Source: Echinococcus granulosus (lineage: Eukaryota > Platyhelminthes > Cestoda > Cyclophyllidea > Taeniidae). From it: DNA of 64,000 bases. The position numbers and the translations under genes were made by a program. Below, piece by piece: positions 1 through 13,112 of the stretch. The stretch lies in assembly GCF_000524195.1 (NCBI RefSeq), contig NW_020170453.1:110848-174847 (forward strand). Reading direction: 5' to 3'. Each line of letters starts with the position of its first letter. The first letter of the stretch is position 1. The notes under the pieces were generated by a model that ran no database searches, had not been told where the DNA came from, and was given only the letters and a program-made list of their open reading frames with translations.

Positions 1-2934
1 AAGCCCGAGTTATTCCGAAATATGTTGCACGACGTAGTAATGGTATATGAGGGCACTGCAGCCGAAAGGAATTCATTCCGGGGCATTGGTTGCAGGAGGA
101 AGACGAGCCTCCCCCGGCGTCACTGGACTTTGCCAGTGGAATCTAGTGGACCGTTGGTGAGGGAAAAGGATGGAAGATGAAGGCAGGTGTTTCACGTGTT
201 CGATGTCCCGAAGGGAGAAGTGGACCTAGGCGTTCTCCGAAGGGTGCGCGAAAACGAATGTGGCTATTTTCGAGCCTACCTGTAGCGATACAAATTAAGG
301 GGTGTGCCAATACTCCTTCAGAAAATAGGATGTCGATCTCGGGTTAGTAAACTTCAAATGCGGCGGTTTTCAGCCAATGCAAAAGAGAACATGATGGAAT
401 TGCACGAAGCAAATAGGTAAGTGAATAAGTGAATGGATGGTTGGAATGCGAACGAAGCTTGCAATCCAGCATACCTGAAGCCAGTGGATTTTGACGGACG
501 GATATACACACCTTTCTTCCCTCAAATCTGCCAATGGTGCGTATTTGTGCAATGCTTTTCCCACCTCCAAGCAGCAGAAGCTCCCTTAGAATCGGCGAAT
601 GGACCTAGGGCAACCAAGGGGTCGACAGGGATCCATTTCTGGCAATTTGACTCCATTAACTCAGAGCGCTATTTCAGATGGAGGAAGCAGGTACTGCAAT
701 TTCAGGAGAACGAGGCATCAGCGAGTGCGTTTGACGCGTCTTGAACTAGTGGCTATAGTGATCCTTTGTAGTGCTGAGGGGGCTGAAGGAGTGCCAATGT
801 CCACCTGGAACACCCACTGAATCTGCTTGAAACTGACCCCTTCAAGGCGGTTTTATGGCACCGACTCATCATGTGCATCAGGGTGAGGAGGACAAACATC
901 ATGAAAAGCTGTGAAATGGACGAATGGGAAGTAGGAAAGGGCAGCAAGACAGCAGGACCCTTATCCAACCTTAAGTTCCATCCCTATTCCCATATCACCT
1001 CCTCTAACTTAACGGATCGTGTCAGACGCGTGTGCGCACAGACCCAAACGCACTGTGGGTCGAATGAATCAACTGAACTACCTGGTTACCTGCACTTCTG
1101 GGTCAAATTCGACCACCGAAATTTTGCCCACACACACACACTACTGACCAGACACCCTCGAGACAAAATTCCCCCAGTAGCCTGCAGCACTGCGTTAAAT
1201 GGTTGGTAATTAAGACGGGAAATTATAATGTCGGTGACTGGAAAATCCCTAAAGAGGATGGTAAATAGGTGATGTTGCTAGTCTCCAGCAAAACAACTGC
1301 TCCATTATACACTGTGGTCAGCCAATGGAACAAATGCTGGCTATCTCCTCCCAAAACGGATCACCAGTCGCCTTCAAAGTTTTCGAAATGGAGGAGGCTG
1401 TACTGATCTCCCTATCCAGTAGCCTTCAGGCGGTATTCGACACCCAAATAAGTTAATTAACACATTGACGGGCATTGGCCCATGGAGTGCATATCTCCTA
1501 CAATTTCAAGTACCTAGTAACATCGGAGGGGAAGTCCGTACCTCTGGACAGACGCTGAATAACATTTGAGACCAAGTTATCCCCAAGAGTGATGACGCAT
1601 TCGAAGCTCCCATTAATCAGCAGTTGTAGAATACTTATTTAAGATGGCGATTGCAAACCAGTAAACCGTGCAGACTATCGTACTGAATCTGCGGAGTTTT
1701 TGGATTTCGTAAAATTGCCACAGTTGGAAACGGCTAGTGGGCTTCATATGCGCTAACTTGGGGAGATGTGTGGGCGGGAATTGTCGCGATTTTGACACAC
1801 GCAGACATGAAAGCTGTCAGACGGGTGCCAGTTACAGATCTGGAGGGATGAGTCACGGGGCATTTTACCCTATTTCCCTCCCCACTGGTAAAGGGGTCAA
1901 AAATGTTGTCCTGGGAGTGACGTTCTAGCCGTGCTGCGAACAAGAGGTGCACTGGAATCCCGTTTCTATGATGTTCAACTTGACTCTGCATTACTCACAG
2001 CGCCCTCTCGATCCGCATTGATGGTGAAGCACCTCGAATTGCAAGTGAAACTATGAATGTGCCAGGAACACACCCGATGAAGGGGAAGGTATTATCGGAA
2101 CACCGGTAACTCGAACCCAACTCAAAACCCTACAAGCTTCGAATTTGGAAGGCCAGAGTAATTAAGGGGGTTTGGGGAAACTTGCAAAAGGTAACAAAAA
2201 AGGGGTGCATCAACTCACAGGGAATGTTCTGTACAAAACTCCACGTAAAGTCCTTCAAAATCGACTGCGTGCTCCAGGAACACATCGGCCAGGCCAACAA
2301 GATTCTCCTGATTCCGATACAGCTCACCTGAGAAGGTTCTGTGTTGAAAAATGAAAAGACTACTTTTGGATTCGAATTTACCCTGAAAATGTCAAAATGC
2401 CCGAAGTGAGTGGAAGAATGCCCTCCAGCAAATGTGCATCGAGCGATGAGATGACCGAACTAGATATCGCTTAAATCGGTGAAGTCTCGGACGAGCGCGC
2501 TGACCCCAGTGGTAAGAGTAGGCTCATTGTCAAGGTCAGCTGGTTCGCCATTCGACCATGCCTTCCGAATTTCGGTGAAATAACAGAAACTAGGAAGTTC
2601 AGATTCAAATTCTTTGACAAACGAGATACATACTGCCTACTTAACTAAGCGGAGCATTTAGTCTCCGTGGATCAGACCCTTGCTAGTTCTTCTGCGGACT
2701 ATCCACAACAACCTATTCCTCCATCTTACAGCCTCAAAGAAGGCTAGAGATGCTTCTAAATCAATTTATTACCTTATCACTGGTTCTAAAAAACGGACGA
2801 CGTTAGCGTGGTGTTTCTCAGTCCATTAACTGGTCTTTTTGACATTTAGCTTTGTGTTCATTGCAATTAGAGCACCGGAAGTGGTTATGGCAAGTTCCAG
2901 CAATGACCCTGAGCTCGACTAATGAACGACTTAC
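1..2934. other. No gene recognised at left edge
   Basis: I see no convincing coding exon here on either strand; the open frames are short and resemble no family I know. A short CA dinucleotide run lies at about 1129-1141. If the RhoGEF gene at 2.9-5.7 kb continues, the rest of its DH domain should lie here or beyond the left edge, but I could not find it. Confidence 0.5.
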
Positions 2935-5676
2935 TGGTGGAATGCATGCAGTTGGATGATGTTGTTGAAGACGGTGTCCAGGGTGGTAGCATCGAATTTG
3001 CCCTCCGCGAGTAGGGGGAGGTAATAGCCCTGGGGAGAGAGGAAAAAAGTGGACAGAAATCATATGTGGTAAGAGAAATGCCACAGAATCTTCGACCAGC
3101 TAATTCACTGCCCCATAAAGATGCGCGTTTTCAACCTTCCTATGCAAATTTGCACGATGTAAGAAAGGGGTGGATGCTGTGAGACGGCGGTTTTCGTTGC
3201 AGACCCGAAACTCTGCTTAATGATGGAAGAAATGCACCCCGGATACCGCGTACGGTCTTATCGGACTGTAAACAAACCATGGCAGATTAAGCACGGTGGT
3301 ACCTTTTAATCACCCGAAGAAAAACTTATGAACCTTAGAGTCTAAAATCCCTTTTTCCCCTGCCAAAAAGAGCTTATCCAACCGCCTCGATTGAGCCAAC
3401 GGGATTTTTCGCTGTAGAAGAAAGAGCCACAAATTAGTCACCAAGTGAATGATTTTACCAGGCCGAATATCTGCCCGTGGATGCAACATTTGTTGTATAT
3501 TCATTTTCGACGAAACTGGTAGACTACCGTCTCAGAGATAATTAGCTTTTGCAGTCACCGGTCGAACCACCAAGAGATTTGTAGGCTTTTCCATAACCAT
3601 CGTGATTTGCCACGGTGGGTCAATCCAAGACACCGGGTATTACTACCTCGGCAAACACAATGAATGGATGAAATAACAGCAAATAAGTACCCAAAGGTGA
3701 TAGGAGATTGAGGGGTAAAATTCACATTTTCGCGCCACTACTTTTGATCTCACAGTGTCAAAAGCCCTGGGCTGTGTGGGGGCATTTAATCTTGGCCACA
3801 CAAAATCTCTGAAAACAATTATCACCTCTTATTGTTCTGCATTTGAAAAAGCAGCAATTTTTAGCCCCTTGATTGCACGTTACGAGATTCAGGATTGCAC
3901 TGCAACTCGTAGAATTGGAAGTTGACAACCTCACTAGATCTCAACTACGCGTCTCTGTGTGAGCACCGAGATAAACTGATTCTCACGCGCATTTTGCATA
4001 TTTTCTTTCTACGCTGATGCAGAGAAAAAAAATAGGAAATTCCAAAGGCAGCTATCACCGACCAATTTTGATGGAGGAAAGACTCTTTTATCCATTCTGA
4101 AAAGCGTAAAACCCCAAAGTTGATGCCAATTACCACAAACAGGCTAAAAAAGCCACTCAGTATTTTTTTAAGGCTAGAAGAGATGACTGGAAAGTGTCAA
4201 GGGATACCCGAATACGCGCCACGCAATACCGCCAATGAGCCAATAGGAGCGTGAGACGTAGTGGGGAAAAATCGATAGGTGCGGAGTAGGCGGATTGTCG
4301 GGAAAAGCGGCAGTGGCATGCTGGTGATGATGCAATTGATTAAGCCGACGGCATGAACAGCAGAAAAAAAACATCCCTACTAGACGCTTACAGTTACTAT
4401 GCCATTCCTCCTTGCGACAGGGGCTGACTGAATCATAATTATGACAAGCAAATCTACCTAGTTGTAACTTTGTCTACTCAAAAATGCCTGGAAATATGCC
4501 TAACGATACAAGGGAAGCATTGAGGGATTATCATCATTATCAATTTGAGAATCCCCATCCCATCGGTTGCATATTTGGCGGTGGGTAATGAAATGGGAAC
4601 TGTATCTGGTCGCCAAAACACTGAATGGTAGCTGTCGTCCGCGTCGAGCACAATTTAAATAAAGAGAAACTTTTACTTGTTCAATTCATCTGCCAAATGA
4701 CTACCCAAACCTACCCTTTAAACACTAAATCAAGGCTGCAACGTTTTGCCAAGATCACCCAGCTAATGATTTCCAGATGCGAGTCAACACCTACGCATAA
4801 AACCCACGAACTACTGACCTCAACAAATTACGTGCCCACAGAGAACGCGATCTGGCTTGTTTTGTAAAGGTCTTTTTAACTTTAAAAGCGCTTGCTTATT
4901 TAGAAAACTGGGGTTTGTCTTTACTTTATATCTTTAGAGAGGAAGGGTTTAGAGTCACGCTTGGTAAGGACATTCCAGGCGCGGTTTTCAAATCAGAGAA
5001 GACAACGCATCATCTTAAGGAGCATTCTCAGCCAGTTTTCCAGAAACAAAGGTCAAGCAAGAACACAACAACATTTTTTCGACCGTGGATATAAGTGTGC
5101 AGGGTTTTGCGATCTCCCGCAGTTCAAATCTCACTCTAGTTGCATGCAGCTACCCTCATTCCACACCCACGACACTGATTTTCGGCTCATTTTCCTCGCC
5201 CGTACTCGCATTTGTGTATCTTATGGCTACTCCAGAGCTACTCCAGAATTTGCATGGATGGAAAGGTGTAGGAAAACTTGAAAGGCACTCACCTCTTTGA
5301 TGTCTCGGAGACTCTCCAAGTAGGTTAGCTCTGTCTCTAGCAGCTCACTAATCACCCAGGCGACCTTTTTCAAGGACACGCGGGCTTCCGCCGAGGAGTC
5401 GGGGCTACGAGAGTGAGAATAGACCCGTCCGGAGGAGGGACGAAGATGTTCCAGGGACAGTTCTGAGCACTTCAACTGTGGTGTGCACATTTTTCACTGT
5501 TGTGGAACATCCTTGAAGGTAGATCTGAAAGTTGAGAGAACAAAATAATTGGCACCGATGAGTTGGGTGCGGCTGATAGTGAATGATCAGCCAGACGCAA
5601 TGCTGGCTCACCTCGTATGGCCTTTGATGACCTTAGAGGCCCAAAGTATTCTCGAATCACGAGAAAATGAGGAATG
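2935..5676 (-). CDS. RhoGEF (Dbl-homology) domain protein, partial, three joined exons
   Basis: Three minus-strand exons join in phase: 5676..5612, 5404..5293 and 3029..2935. The first ends two bases into a codon (donor GTGAGC), the second begins after a pyrimidine-rich CTCTCGTAG acceptor and ends at GTGAGT, and the third starts after CTCTCCCCAG and ends two bases into a codon at GTAAGT. The translation contains VISELLETELTYLESLRDIK followed by GYYLPLLAEGKF and TVFNNIIQLHAFHQ. This is the pattern of the first two helices (CR1) of a DH domain: an E-L-x-x-T-E-x-x-Y signature, then the turn to the N-I-x-x-I-x-x-x-H helix. DH domains are exchange factors for Rho-family GTPases. The rest of the DH domain, any PH domain and the N-terminus are not identified. 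Domain assignment is fairly sure; the first exon rests only on splice sites and phase. Confidence 0.6.
3030..5292 (-). other. Intron of the RhoGEF gene
   Basis: This 2.26-kb interval separates the two DH-domain exons. It has no coding segment that I can support on either strand. Confidence 0.45.
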
Positions 5677-8399
5677 CTGGTAAAGCTCTCACAGGAATGG
5701 CTTAGCAGATTTCACCTCGTTCAATCAACTCACGTGATACAGACTCAAACCGCGTGTCATCCACTAAAATTGTTGATATATTCTGTGGGATCTCTGCTTT
5801 GGGCAAGCATTCAAGCATCAAGTAAAGGTAGCCAACTTCCTTCAAATTTTTAATTGAAGGAAGCCGACAGAGGGCAGGGGGAAATGGCGGGCAAAGTGAA
5901 CCACCAGATTATCGGTTGGAAATGTCCAGGACTGATCAGCACTGGTTCTTGTAAGTCCACAGGACCTGGAAGGGGGTGGCCGGTTGGCTATGAGCCCAAA
6001 GTCTCTACTTCAAATGTTAGCCAATCAAAACGAAGGAAATGGTCCGATCTCATTGGGCAAGCTTGCAGTCGCTTGCTGAGGCTATATTCCCGCTACGTTG
6101 GCATAACAGACCAGATGGCAATTGCAAAATAGCCATACCGCTTTCTGGAAAGTGTCAATACCAGTCACTCAATCGTCGGTCAAAAGTTCTTTGGGGTAAT
6201 CGTTATTTAACGCCTGTTGCCCAGTAAATTTGGAGCGCTTATGAACCTAGATTTTGGCAGCAAAATTAGAAAAGTTCCAACTGCTCCAAGAGGGAAAACG
6301 CCTTAGAAATCTTCCCAGAATTCGCCCCATCAGATTGCCAATAACTTGCTCCTGGATTAGTCCAACACAGCCCCCGTCTCTGATTGGTTGGATCTGTGCT
6401 CAGGGTCGCAACTTCTTAGGTAAAGATCATTTTACGGGGGTTGATTGATCCAGTCGCCCCTCGGATGGATGGAAACGCGCGGAGATCCGTTCGCTTGGTT
6501 CACATTGGTCATTGGAACTAGCGTTACACCAATGACCGGATAACAAATGACTACAGAACCGAGAATGCCGATGCCAGACATTAGTCAAAAGTGATTTTTA
6601 GACGCGGTCGCACTGAAAGAAACCCCTTTAAAGTTAGCAATAGCAACACAAAATCTGCTTCAGAAGGCCAGAAATTTATGAATAGGCTGTGGAAAATTGG
6701 TAAGAGATCCTTAGGAATGCGAATGATAGAGTTCAGCCTCCGCGCAAATGCGAGGTCAAGTATGAATCCACAAGTCGCACTGACATGAATTCGCACCAAA
6801 CGGCTTCGTCATTCAAAAGAAGACATAAAAATGACGAAACACATTAAAAGATTCAAAAGCTTTGATACAATCCGGTTCGGCTGGAGAAAGGGCAACGAAC
6901 CAACCAACGATGGAGATCCGGACAGATAAAAAGGACGTAAGGTTAATGTTAACAATGCTGTTTTGACAACAAGGAATCAAATAAGTCAACAACTAGTGGT
7001 CACTAAAATGGCCGCCTATGAGCACGTGACCATCTGTCTCACCCAGGGAGACCATGTCACAATCAGTTTGAGCTAAAATACCCGTGAAAAATGCAACGAA
7101 GATTTACACAACTTTCACTGGAGCTTTTCTTTTTTGTCAAGGTCCATACGGGATGCACTTGGGTAATGCGCCTACCGCAATCCACAGAATTGCCAAGTAA
7201 GGCCTTACTCTCTGCCAAATAGATCCAAAATCCTCCCCACACGGCCGCCGCTTCCAATTAGCCTAGACCGAATTCGCCGAACTAGCAATGAATTTCAAGC
7301 ATAGCGAAGACCAACAAAGACGGTAGGAGGGGCAATTGCAGATCTCGTTCCCGCATTGTTTTATTATGAACCTGGTCCGCCTGCCAGTAGCTTTGGCCAA
7401 CAAAAGGGGAGCGTGATAAAGTCGAGACGACGAGTGAAGTAATTGATAAATCCCCTCTCTCGAACCCTGAAAATGAGTAAGCGCGTCGGTGGAAAGAGGA
7501 AAGACGGCGAACAGACAAGTGAATCACCGACTAATCAAATCACTGGCCATTAGTCGTGCCAAGTAAATTAAGGCGCACTTTTTAGCCACATCAGTACAGA
7601 CCGCCTCAAAATTGAGCTAACGAAGACCGAAAGCCGGGGGCGCCAGCAAAAGTCGCCACGCCCACCTGCTTCCCCCGTAATTCAAGCACAGTAGTCTAGA
7701 CTGTTGATACCTTAGCAGTGGGTTAGGTAATTTATAGTCTGTCGGAAATGAGTATCAACTAAGGGAACCGGTAAAATGGCTTAGAAACATTCAAGAAATG
7801 TGCTATTTGCCTCTTCTTAATTGGGTAAAGGAATATTACGAAGTGATTCAAAACTACTCCTTTATGAATGTACAAATTACTTCAAGACAGGTTGGTTCCT
7901 CTTAACAGATGATAAATGACGACTTGTGATTCAATGGGGTTTGTGTTCGCCATTTTGCTACCTACTTCCAGTACCAACGTGACTAACGAGTTTGCGAAAT
8001 CTCAAGACGCAAAAAAGGGGCATTATGAGGACCAGTAAGTATATCAAATGATGGAATTCCTAGTTGCTTAAGAGGGAAGGTTAGTAGGATCCACCGTCCC
8101 TTGTCACGGGTCAACAATAAAAAAGCTGATTAATATAAAAGCTTTTACAGTCATAAGTATTCTATCAAGATCTTCTAGGTCAACTGCTAAAATCTACTCC
8201 TAAATAAAGTGAGAATCAAGATAATTAATAGAAGTCGCATAATGCAGAATCGAGCTAGGCAAAAGCAACTTAAGAATAACAAGAGAGGCAAAGAAGGAGG
8301 GGAATTGAGATGAAGTGAAAACCCACCGAGGTCAAGACGCCATGCAGCGGCCGAGTTGTAAGGGATTCATGAGGCTTTGGCCAAGTGCAGATAAGCGGA
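5677..8399. other. No gene recognised
   Basis: Upstream of the leftmost joined RhoGEF exons. There are only short open frames without recognisable family resemblance and no clear repeat. Further small RhoGEF exons could be hidden here. Confidence 0.35.
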
Positions 8400-8433
8400 G
8401 ACCAATCAGCATTTAGCGCAGTGCTGATTGGTC
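8400..8433. repeat. 12-bp perfect inverted repeat carrying opposed CCAAT boxes
   Basis: GACCAATCAGCA at 8400-8411 and its exact reverse complement at 8422-8433 flank a 10-base spacer. Each arm contains CCAAT, the NF-Y binding core. It could be a stem-loop or a paired promoter element; no gene start is identified next to it. Confidence 0.5.
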
Positions 8434-8701
8434 AGACACCTGTGCCTGAGGCATACGGCCGGTGGATGCAAACGACTGCATGCATACGTATGTGAGTGCG
8501 GTGTGCATTCTTGCGGTGTCTGCGAATGCCGCTGGCATGTCCCCCTCCTCCCAAAGCCGTCCAACCCTCCGTCTGGGTAATAACGGTGGCTCGAACAAAG
8601 GGTCCTGGAGGTTGTTTTGACAGACTGGGCTTTGTGCAGCCCTCACTTCAGTATCTGCGATATAGTCATCTGGGCGCCCACCTTATGTTACCAACCCTTC
8701 T

Positions 8702-9109
8702 GTGCGCATTTGTAATGCATCTACTTCCAAATCGGTAAACCTTTTCGAGCCTATATGGATGACTCGGGAGTTACACAACCACTCTCTGATCCATAAAACT
8801 GTCTGCTTAATCACCTGGGCGAATGACGATTGTAAGAACTATATTACAGCTTTAAAAAGACATTACTTGTCGGAAACGTGTCAGGGTAATGCTTCGAGTT
8901 GTAATATTTCGGATTTTCCCTCTGAATACGTAGAAGGCTATGTACTGTGGGTGGAAGGATCTGTGATATCTCCTAACGTAACGGCTGATAATGAAGTCTC
9001 CCTTTGGCAATTACCCCGTTCTGCAGGAGTGCCATCAGCAACTCAAGCAACACTAGCCGTGAGCCATCCGGATAATTTCGTGACACATTTGCCTACGGTA
9101 GATGAATGA
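8702..9109 (+). CDS. Unrecognised 135-residue open frame
   Basis: One of the longer open frames in the first 20 kb (ATG to TGA). I do not recognise a family. The translation has several Asn-x-Ser/Thr sequons (NHS, NAS, NIS, NVT) and a few cysteines, but no signal peptide or membrane segment at its start. It may be a chance frame or one exon of a larger gene; there is no independent support. Confidence 0.15.
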   Translation: MRICNASTSKSVNLFEPIWMTRELHNHSLIHKTVCLITWANDDCKNYITALKRHYLSETCQGNASSCNISDFPSEYVEGYVLWVEGSVISPNVTADNEVSLWQLPRSAGVPSATQATLAVSHPDNFVTHLPTVDE

Positions 9110-9594
9110 AGACGTCAATTAGGTGAATACGCGATACCTTCGCCAACTCTCTACTAGCTGGATAAAATCCAGGTGGAATTATGGCTGGGCAGCACTGAAG
9201 TAAGAGCAAAGCAGCGAGGATGAACGGAGGCAAAATTCTATCCCCATGAAACTATTCCTAATACCGTCTTTTACTAAATAACTGCCTGCGGGCTAGTGGT
9301 CTTACGAATAATGACGGAAAATCAAAAAGATGGCCATCACATTCCTCCTTCCAACAGTACAGTTTCCAAACAGGGCAAAACGCCGGATCGAGTTGATATG
9401 TCTAGGGAAGCCAGCGCCTCCGAGGTCAAATGATGTTCTAAGATATACAGAAATTCGATGAATGGCACGGTCGGTTTGTGGTTGATGTTTTTCTTACACC
9501 ACCAGCAGTGTTGTAATGGGCCACGCGGAAAGTGGACCAGGGAGAGCGCCTGGGTTGATGCTCCAAAGGAAAGAGGGGCTATGTGATGCTTTGG

Positions 9595-9764
9595 TGGTTC
9601 GTATAACTCTGCATTTTGGTTACGCGGGTACCTGAGTCTCCGCCATTGTACTTCCACTTGAAGGCATCGTCTACGGGCCATGCCATCAGCCCCCTCAGTC
9701 ATTCTGCACGTTGACACTGCATTTTTGTCCTGGTATTATGACTACTTCCGACCTAGGCACTACA
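9595..9764 (+). repeat. LTR-like short repeat (family R1), about 170 bp
   Basis: A decayed copy of an interspersed repeat seen at least nine times in the window. The copy starts near TGGTTCGTATAACTCTG and ends GGCACTACA. The internal block with ATGCC...CAGCCCCCTCAGTCATTCTG matches the copies at 13.3 and 18.6 kb. The minus-strand open frame across 9337-9717 is a by-product of this repeat. Confidence 0.55.
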
Positions 9765-9944
9765 TAACATTTAGCCGATAAGCATAAAACTGGTGATGGG
9801 AACTGTTCTGATTCGCTTTTATCAGTGACCTAAAACGGTTCTCCAAATACTGTGTGAACCTTAAATGCCGGTGTGAGCAAATCGGAAGTTAAACAAATAA
9901 ACAAATTATTACATTGTCCTCACTCTTCTTTTGAGCGCCGTCCC

Positions 9945-10575
9945 CGGCACCTGCCTTGGTCAACCTCCCATGTCAGCCACCTGAACGTAGTCAGTGCTGT
10001 AAAAATACACCGACCAGTCATCGAATCTCCCACACCTGAGACGTCATTTGACCGCAACGTCACTGATTCCTCTTGGCATATTGACTGGATCTATAAATGC
10101 ATTTAGTTTAGGAAGAGTATTGAGGGAAGGGGAGAAAGTGCTGACCACGACGCTTGCCCATCGTAAGTCGAAGAAAACTCACCTAAGAGCAGAGTCATTT
10201 GATAAAGAATGGGGTTTTTTAATAGTTAAATAGAGATGAGGTTTCGCTTCAATTGCTTCTTGCTACTCTTTCGCACATTAGTGCTATCCAGCCATGTATC
10301 CACCTGGTTTCTGTCCAGCTGGTAGAGAGGTGGAGGAGGTATTGCATGTCCGCTTCATTAACCTCTTCATGGAGTTACCGTAGACAACTTCTTAAACTTT
10401 TCCAGATTATTGACGGCTACTCTCACTTGAGTTGTCAATGGGACTTATGCGGAACACGAAACTATTGGGGTAGTTGTCGAAGGTAGACGTCATCACAGAT
10501 TCTCCCATCCTTAGCATATATTTTCTTTTCGTCATTCTAAGATTTATCATCTCACAGTTGAAATGGAGGAAATTG
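9945..10575 (+). repeat. Diverged repeat R2, copy 1
   Basis: Shares an ordered series of matching blocks with 11870-12482, for example CCTTGGTCAACCTCCC, GGTAGAGAGGTGGAGG versus AGTAGAGGGGGTGGAGG, and a block around ACTATTGGGGTAG versus ACCTACTGGGGTAG. The copies are old and diverged. The type is unknown; it may be the interior of a decayed mobile element. Confidence 0.45.
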
Positions 10576-10661
10576 TCCTTTAGGACCAAGTTATCATCGC
10601 CTGCCACTAATTTAGTGCCCAGAGTCTTTCCTGATTCGCAAAAGGACATAACACTCGGCAA

Positions 10662-10960
10662 AAAGTGTTTTCTTGACGCACAGAATGGCTGAGGCGCTAC
10701 TGGCATGCCCCAGAGGTCATGCCGCCCAGTGGAAGCACAAAAGCAGGGCCTCAAGAGCCTGAAAATCTAAAAGGAAGAATTAATCAAACTATTGAAGTGG
10801 TAAAGAGCCACAACTTTTTCTATAACAGGAAGGTTTCAAAAATAAATCCAACCAGAGTTATTTTTTAGATCTGCTGTAACAAGAAAGCAGGGCTAATTTG
10901 TGCCACAACAATGTGGTGCATGGGCATTCCAAACCGGTCATTAATATTCTGCTTCAGTGC
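10662..10960 (+). repeat. Left arm of 299-bp inverted repeat
   Basis: The reverse complement of 13113-13411 matches this segment over 299 bases with one mismatch seen by eye (A at 10944 where the other arm implies G). Flanking sequence drops sharply to low similarity on both sides. The arms are 2152 bp apart. Confidence 0.9.
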
Positions 10961-11475
10961 CCCGGAGTCCTCCTATTGGTCGAAAGGGGATCCTATAAGA
11001 CCTGGACTTCCAGCCACACCAGCCAGGCGACAATGGCCACACTGGCGGTCAGAGAGTACGCGCAATTACAAAATACACCTGAAAAAGTATCAAATTGCTT
11101 CTTTGAGCTAAATTCTATTTCCCAGAATCAAATTGAGACGCCTGGCCCTGCAGATCTTAGTGTTTAATGCATTTTAAAGTGTGGAGTCACGAGGTGTCAA
11201 AATTTGCCTGTCAGAATTACTTCGGGAATGATTTGTAACGATAACATATGTTGAGGCACAACTTACCACTTACCCTAGTTCACTCTCTGTTTATACAATA
11301 TTTAGGACTCGTATTCTGCTTCATTTGTTTAGTGGGAATGAAGGCTGTCATGATGGAAAGCGACGAGTTGATTGTATTATGCCAGGACCTTCGAATGGAA
11401 CTAAAGCACTACTAAATACCTGTTTCCACCGTGCTTAAGTAGCGATTTCCCCCCTCACTTATCTTCATTCCTCAC

Positions 11476-11722
11476 CGCTCAGGTGCAGTGGGTCAAAGCT
11501 ATGCACTTTTCTCGGGATGGAATTGTTTGATTGACCATTTACAGGATACATGAATTGGACTAAGACTTCCAACATTAACTTAGATGAGGCAGATTTCGAG
11601 GGAGACAGTTTGTGATCGACTTCAACTACTTCGCTGCCTGTCGTTGCGCGCTCAATTTCTTTCCGAAGTCGAATGAAATGTTGATACGAGGACAAAATAT
11701 GCATTGCCAACGTAGGTAAGGG
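11476..11722 (-). CDS. Possible coding exon (unknown gene)
   Basis: An open minus-strand segment of 82 codons between a GTCTCTCAG acceptor and a GTGAGG donor. The translation includes the helical, charged stretch FIRLRKEIERATTGSEVVEV and lacks low-complexity character. It lies between the inverted-repeat arms and on the same strand as the RhoGEF exons, so it might belong to that gene, but no phase-consistent join was found. I do not recognise a domain. Confidence 0.3.
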
Positions 11723-11869
11723 CTGAGAGACCACTGATGTGGTCCAAAGACCATTCCATCCTGCAAGAGTACAAAGACGGAGCCTTACCTGCCTGTGTAA
11801 TTAAAGCAGTGAGTTAAACAAGCCATCAAAGTGTTGCTTATTCCCCTCTCCTCCCTCGCGCCTCTCTCC

Positions 11870-12482
11870 TAGCACTCGCCTTGGTCAACCTCCCGCATCG
11901 CTCATCACAATATAGTTGGTATTGTAAGACACGTCGGTCATCGAGATCGCATGCAACTGAGGTGATATTTGATTGCAATGCCTCTGAACCCTGGCACTTC
12001 CATTGGATCCCGAGTTTCGGCCCGCCTGGACACTAATTGGGGAAGGCGGGAAGTGGGCTGACCATCTCGGATGTCCATTTCTAGGTGTAAGCGCAGTGGT
12101 CCAAAAGCAGGTTCACTTAGTCAAGAACTAGGCTGAAAATAGTTTCGTGAGCATAAAGTCTCACAACGCTCCCACCTCGACACTGTCCTCGCTTCAAAGC
12201 TGGTTCTATCCAGCCAGTAGAGGGGGTGGAGGTATCACGTGTTCACTCAGTCGACCCCTCATGGAGGTGCTGTAGACAGCTCCGTAAAAAACCACTTCAG
12301 ATGGTTCACAGCTGGTGTCGCTTCACATCTTAACAGCATTCCCGTAGAACACAGACCTACTGGGGTAGGCATTATTTTCATTCCTTCTGTTAGGCGTCTT
12401 CACAAATTCTCTTATCTGCAGCATATGCTCTTCTTCCATCAAGTTAGCTTTTGTCATTCAGCGGTAGGAATCAGGATAGTTG
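11870..12482 (+). repeat. Diverged repeat R2, copy 2
   Basis: Second copy of the repeat at 9945-10575, in the same orientation and between the inverted-repeat arms. The matching blocks occur in the same order with similar spacing. Confidence 0.45.
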
Positions 12483-13112
12483 ACCTTAAAGCTCGGGTTC
12501 GCTTGTCACTGCCATCAATGCGATGCCCCGAGGCGTAATGAATTTTACAAAAAAAAACTCAATTTTGAGGTAATGCATGTAATACGTGTGTGTGAATAAA
12601 CCTTTTAAGTGGCAAGCGGTTGAACCAGCCTTGTGAATGCGATGCCATCGGTCCCCAAGGAGGAGGAAGAGAAGAAAAAATAGCTTCGATATCTTGATAA
12701 GACCTCAAGTTATTTGCAAACTGTCAGCGCAATACCCGAACCTTTCTTTACCATAATGAGATAAAATAGGCGGTAGAACTATAAAAAGTGGAGATGCGAC
12801 AATGGATGTTCTTCAAATTTGTATCCTGACAACCAAAAAGGCAACTTGAACTTTCAGACCCAGAAGTGCAATTTTAAAGTTCCTCCTTTCTAAAGGTGAT
12901 TTCCTTCACTTTTTTCACGCCAAAATTTTTTTTTGCACTAAAGCTGATTGCTGGAAATGAACTTGATAAGTTCTTTCATTCAAAGCGCAGTGATAAAAAT
13001 TACAGCCTTACAATTTCAGGTAATAACCTGTTTTTATTAAACAGTTCAAAAGTGCGCCATCTTCACTTTGCTGCAGGTCGTGCCAGTAGCCCCTCAGCTC
13101 TTCTGTGAGTCA

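Noticed and set aside
9337..9717. 126-residue minus-strand open frame
   Set aside because: It overlaps an R1 LTR-like repeat read backwards and shows no family resemblance.
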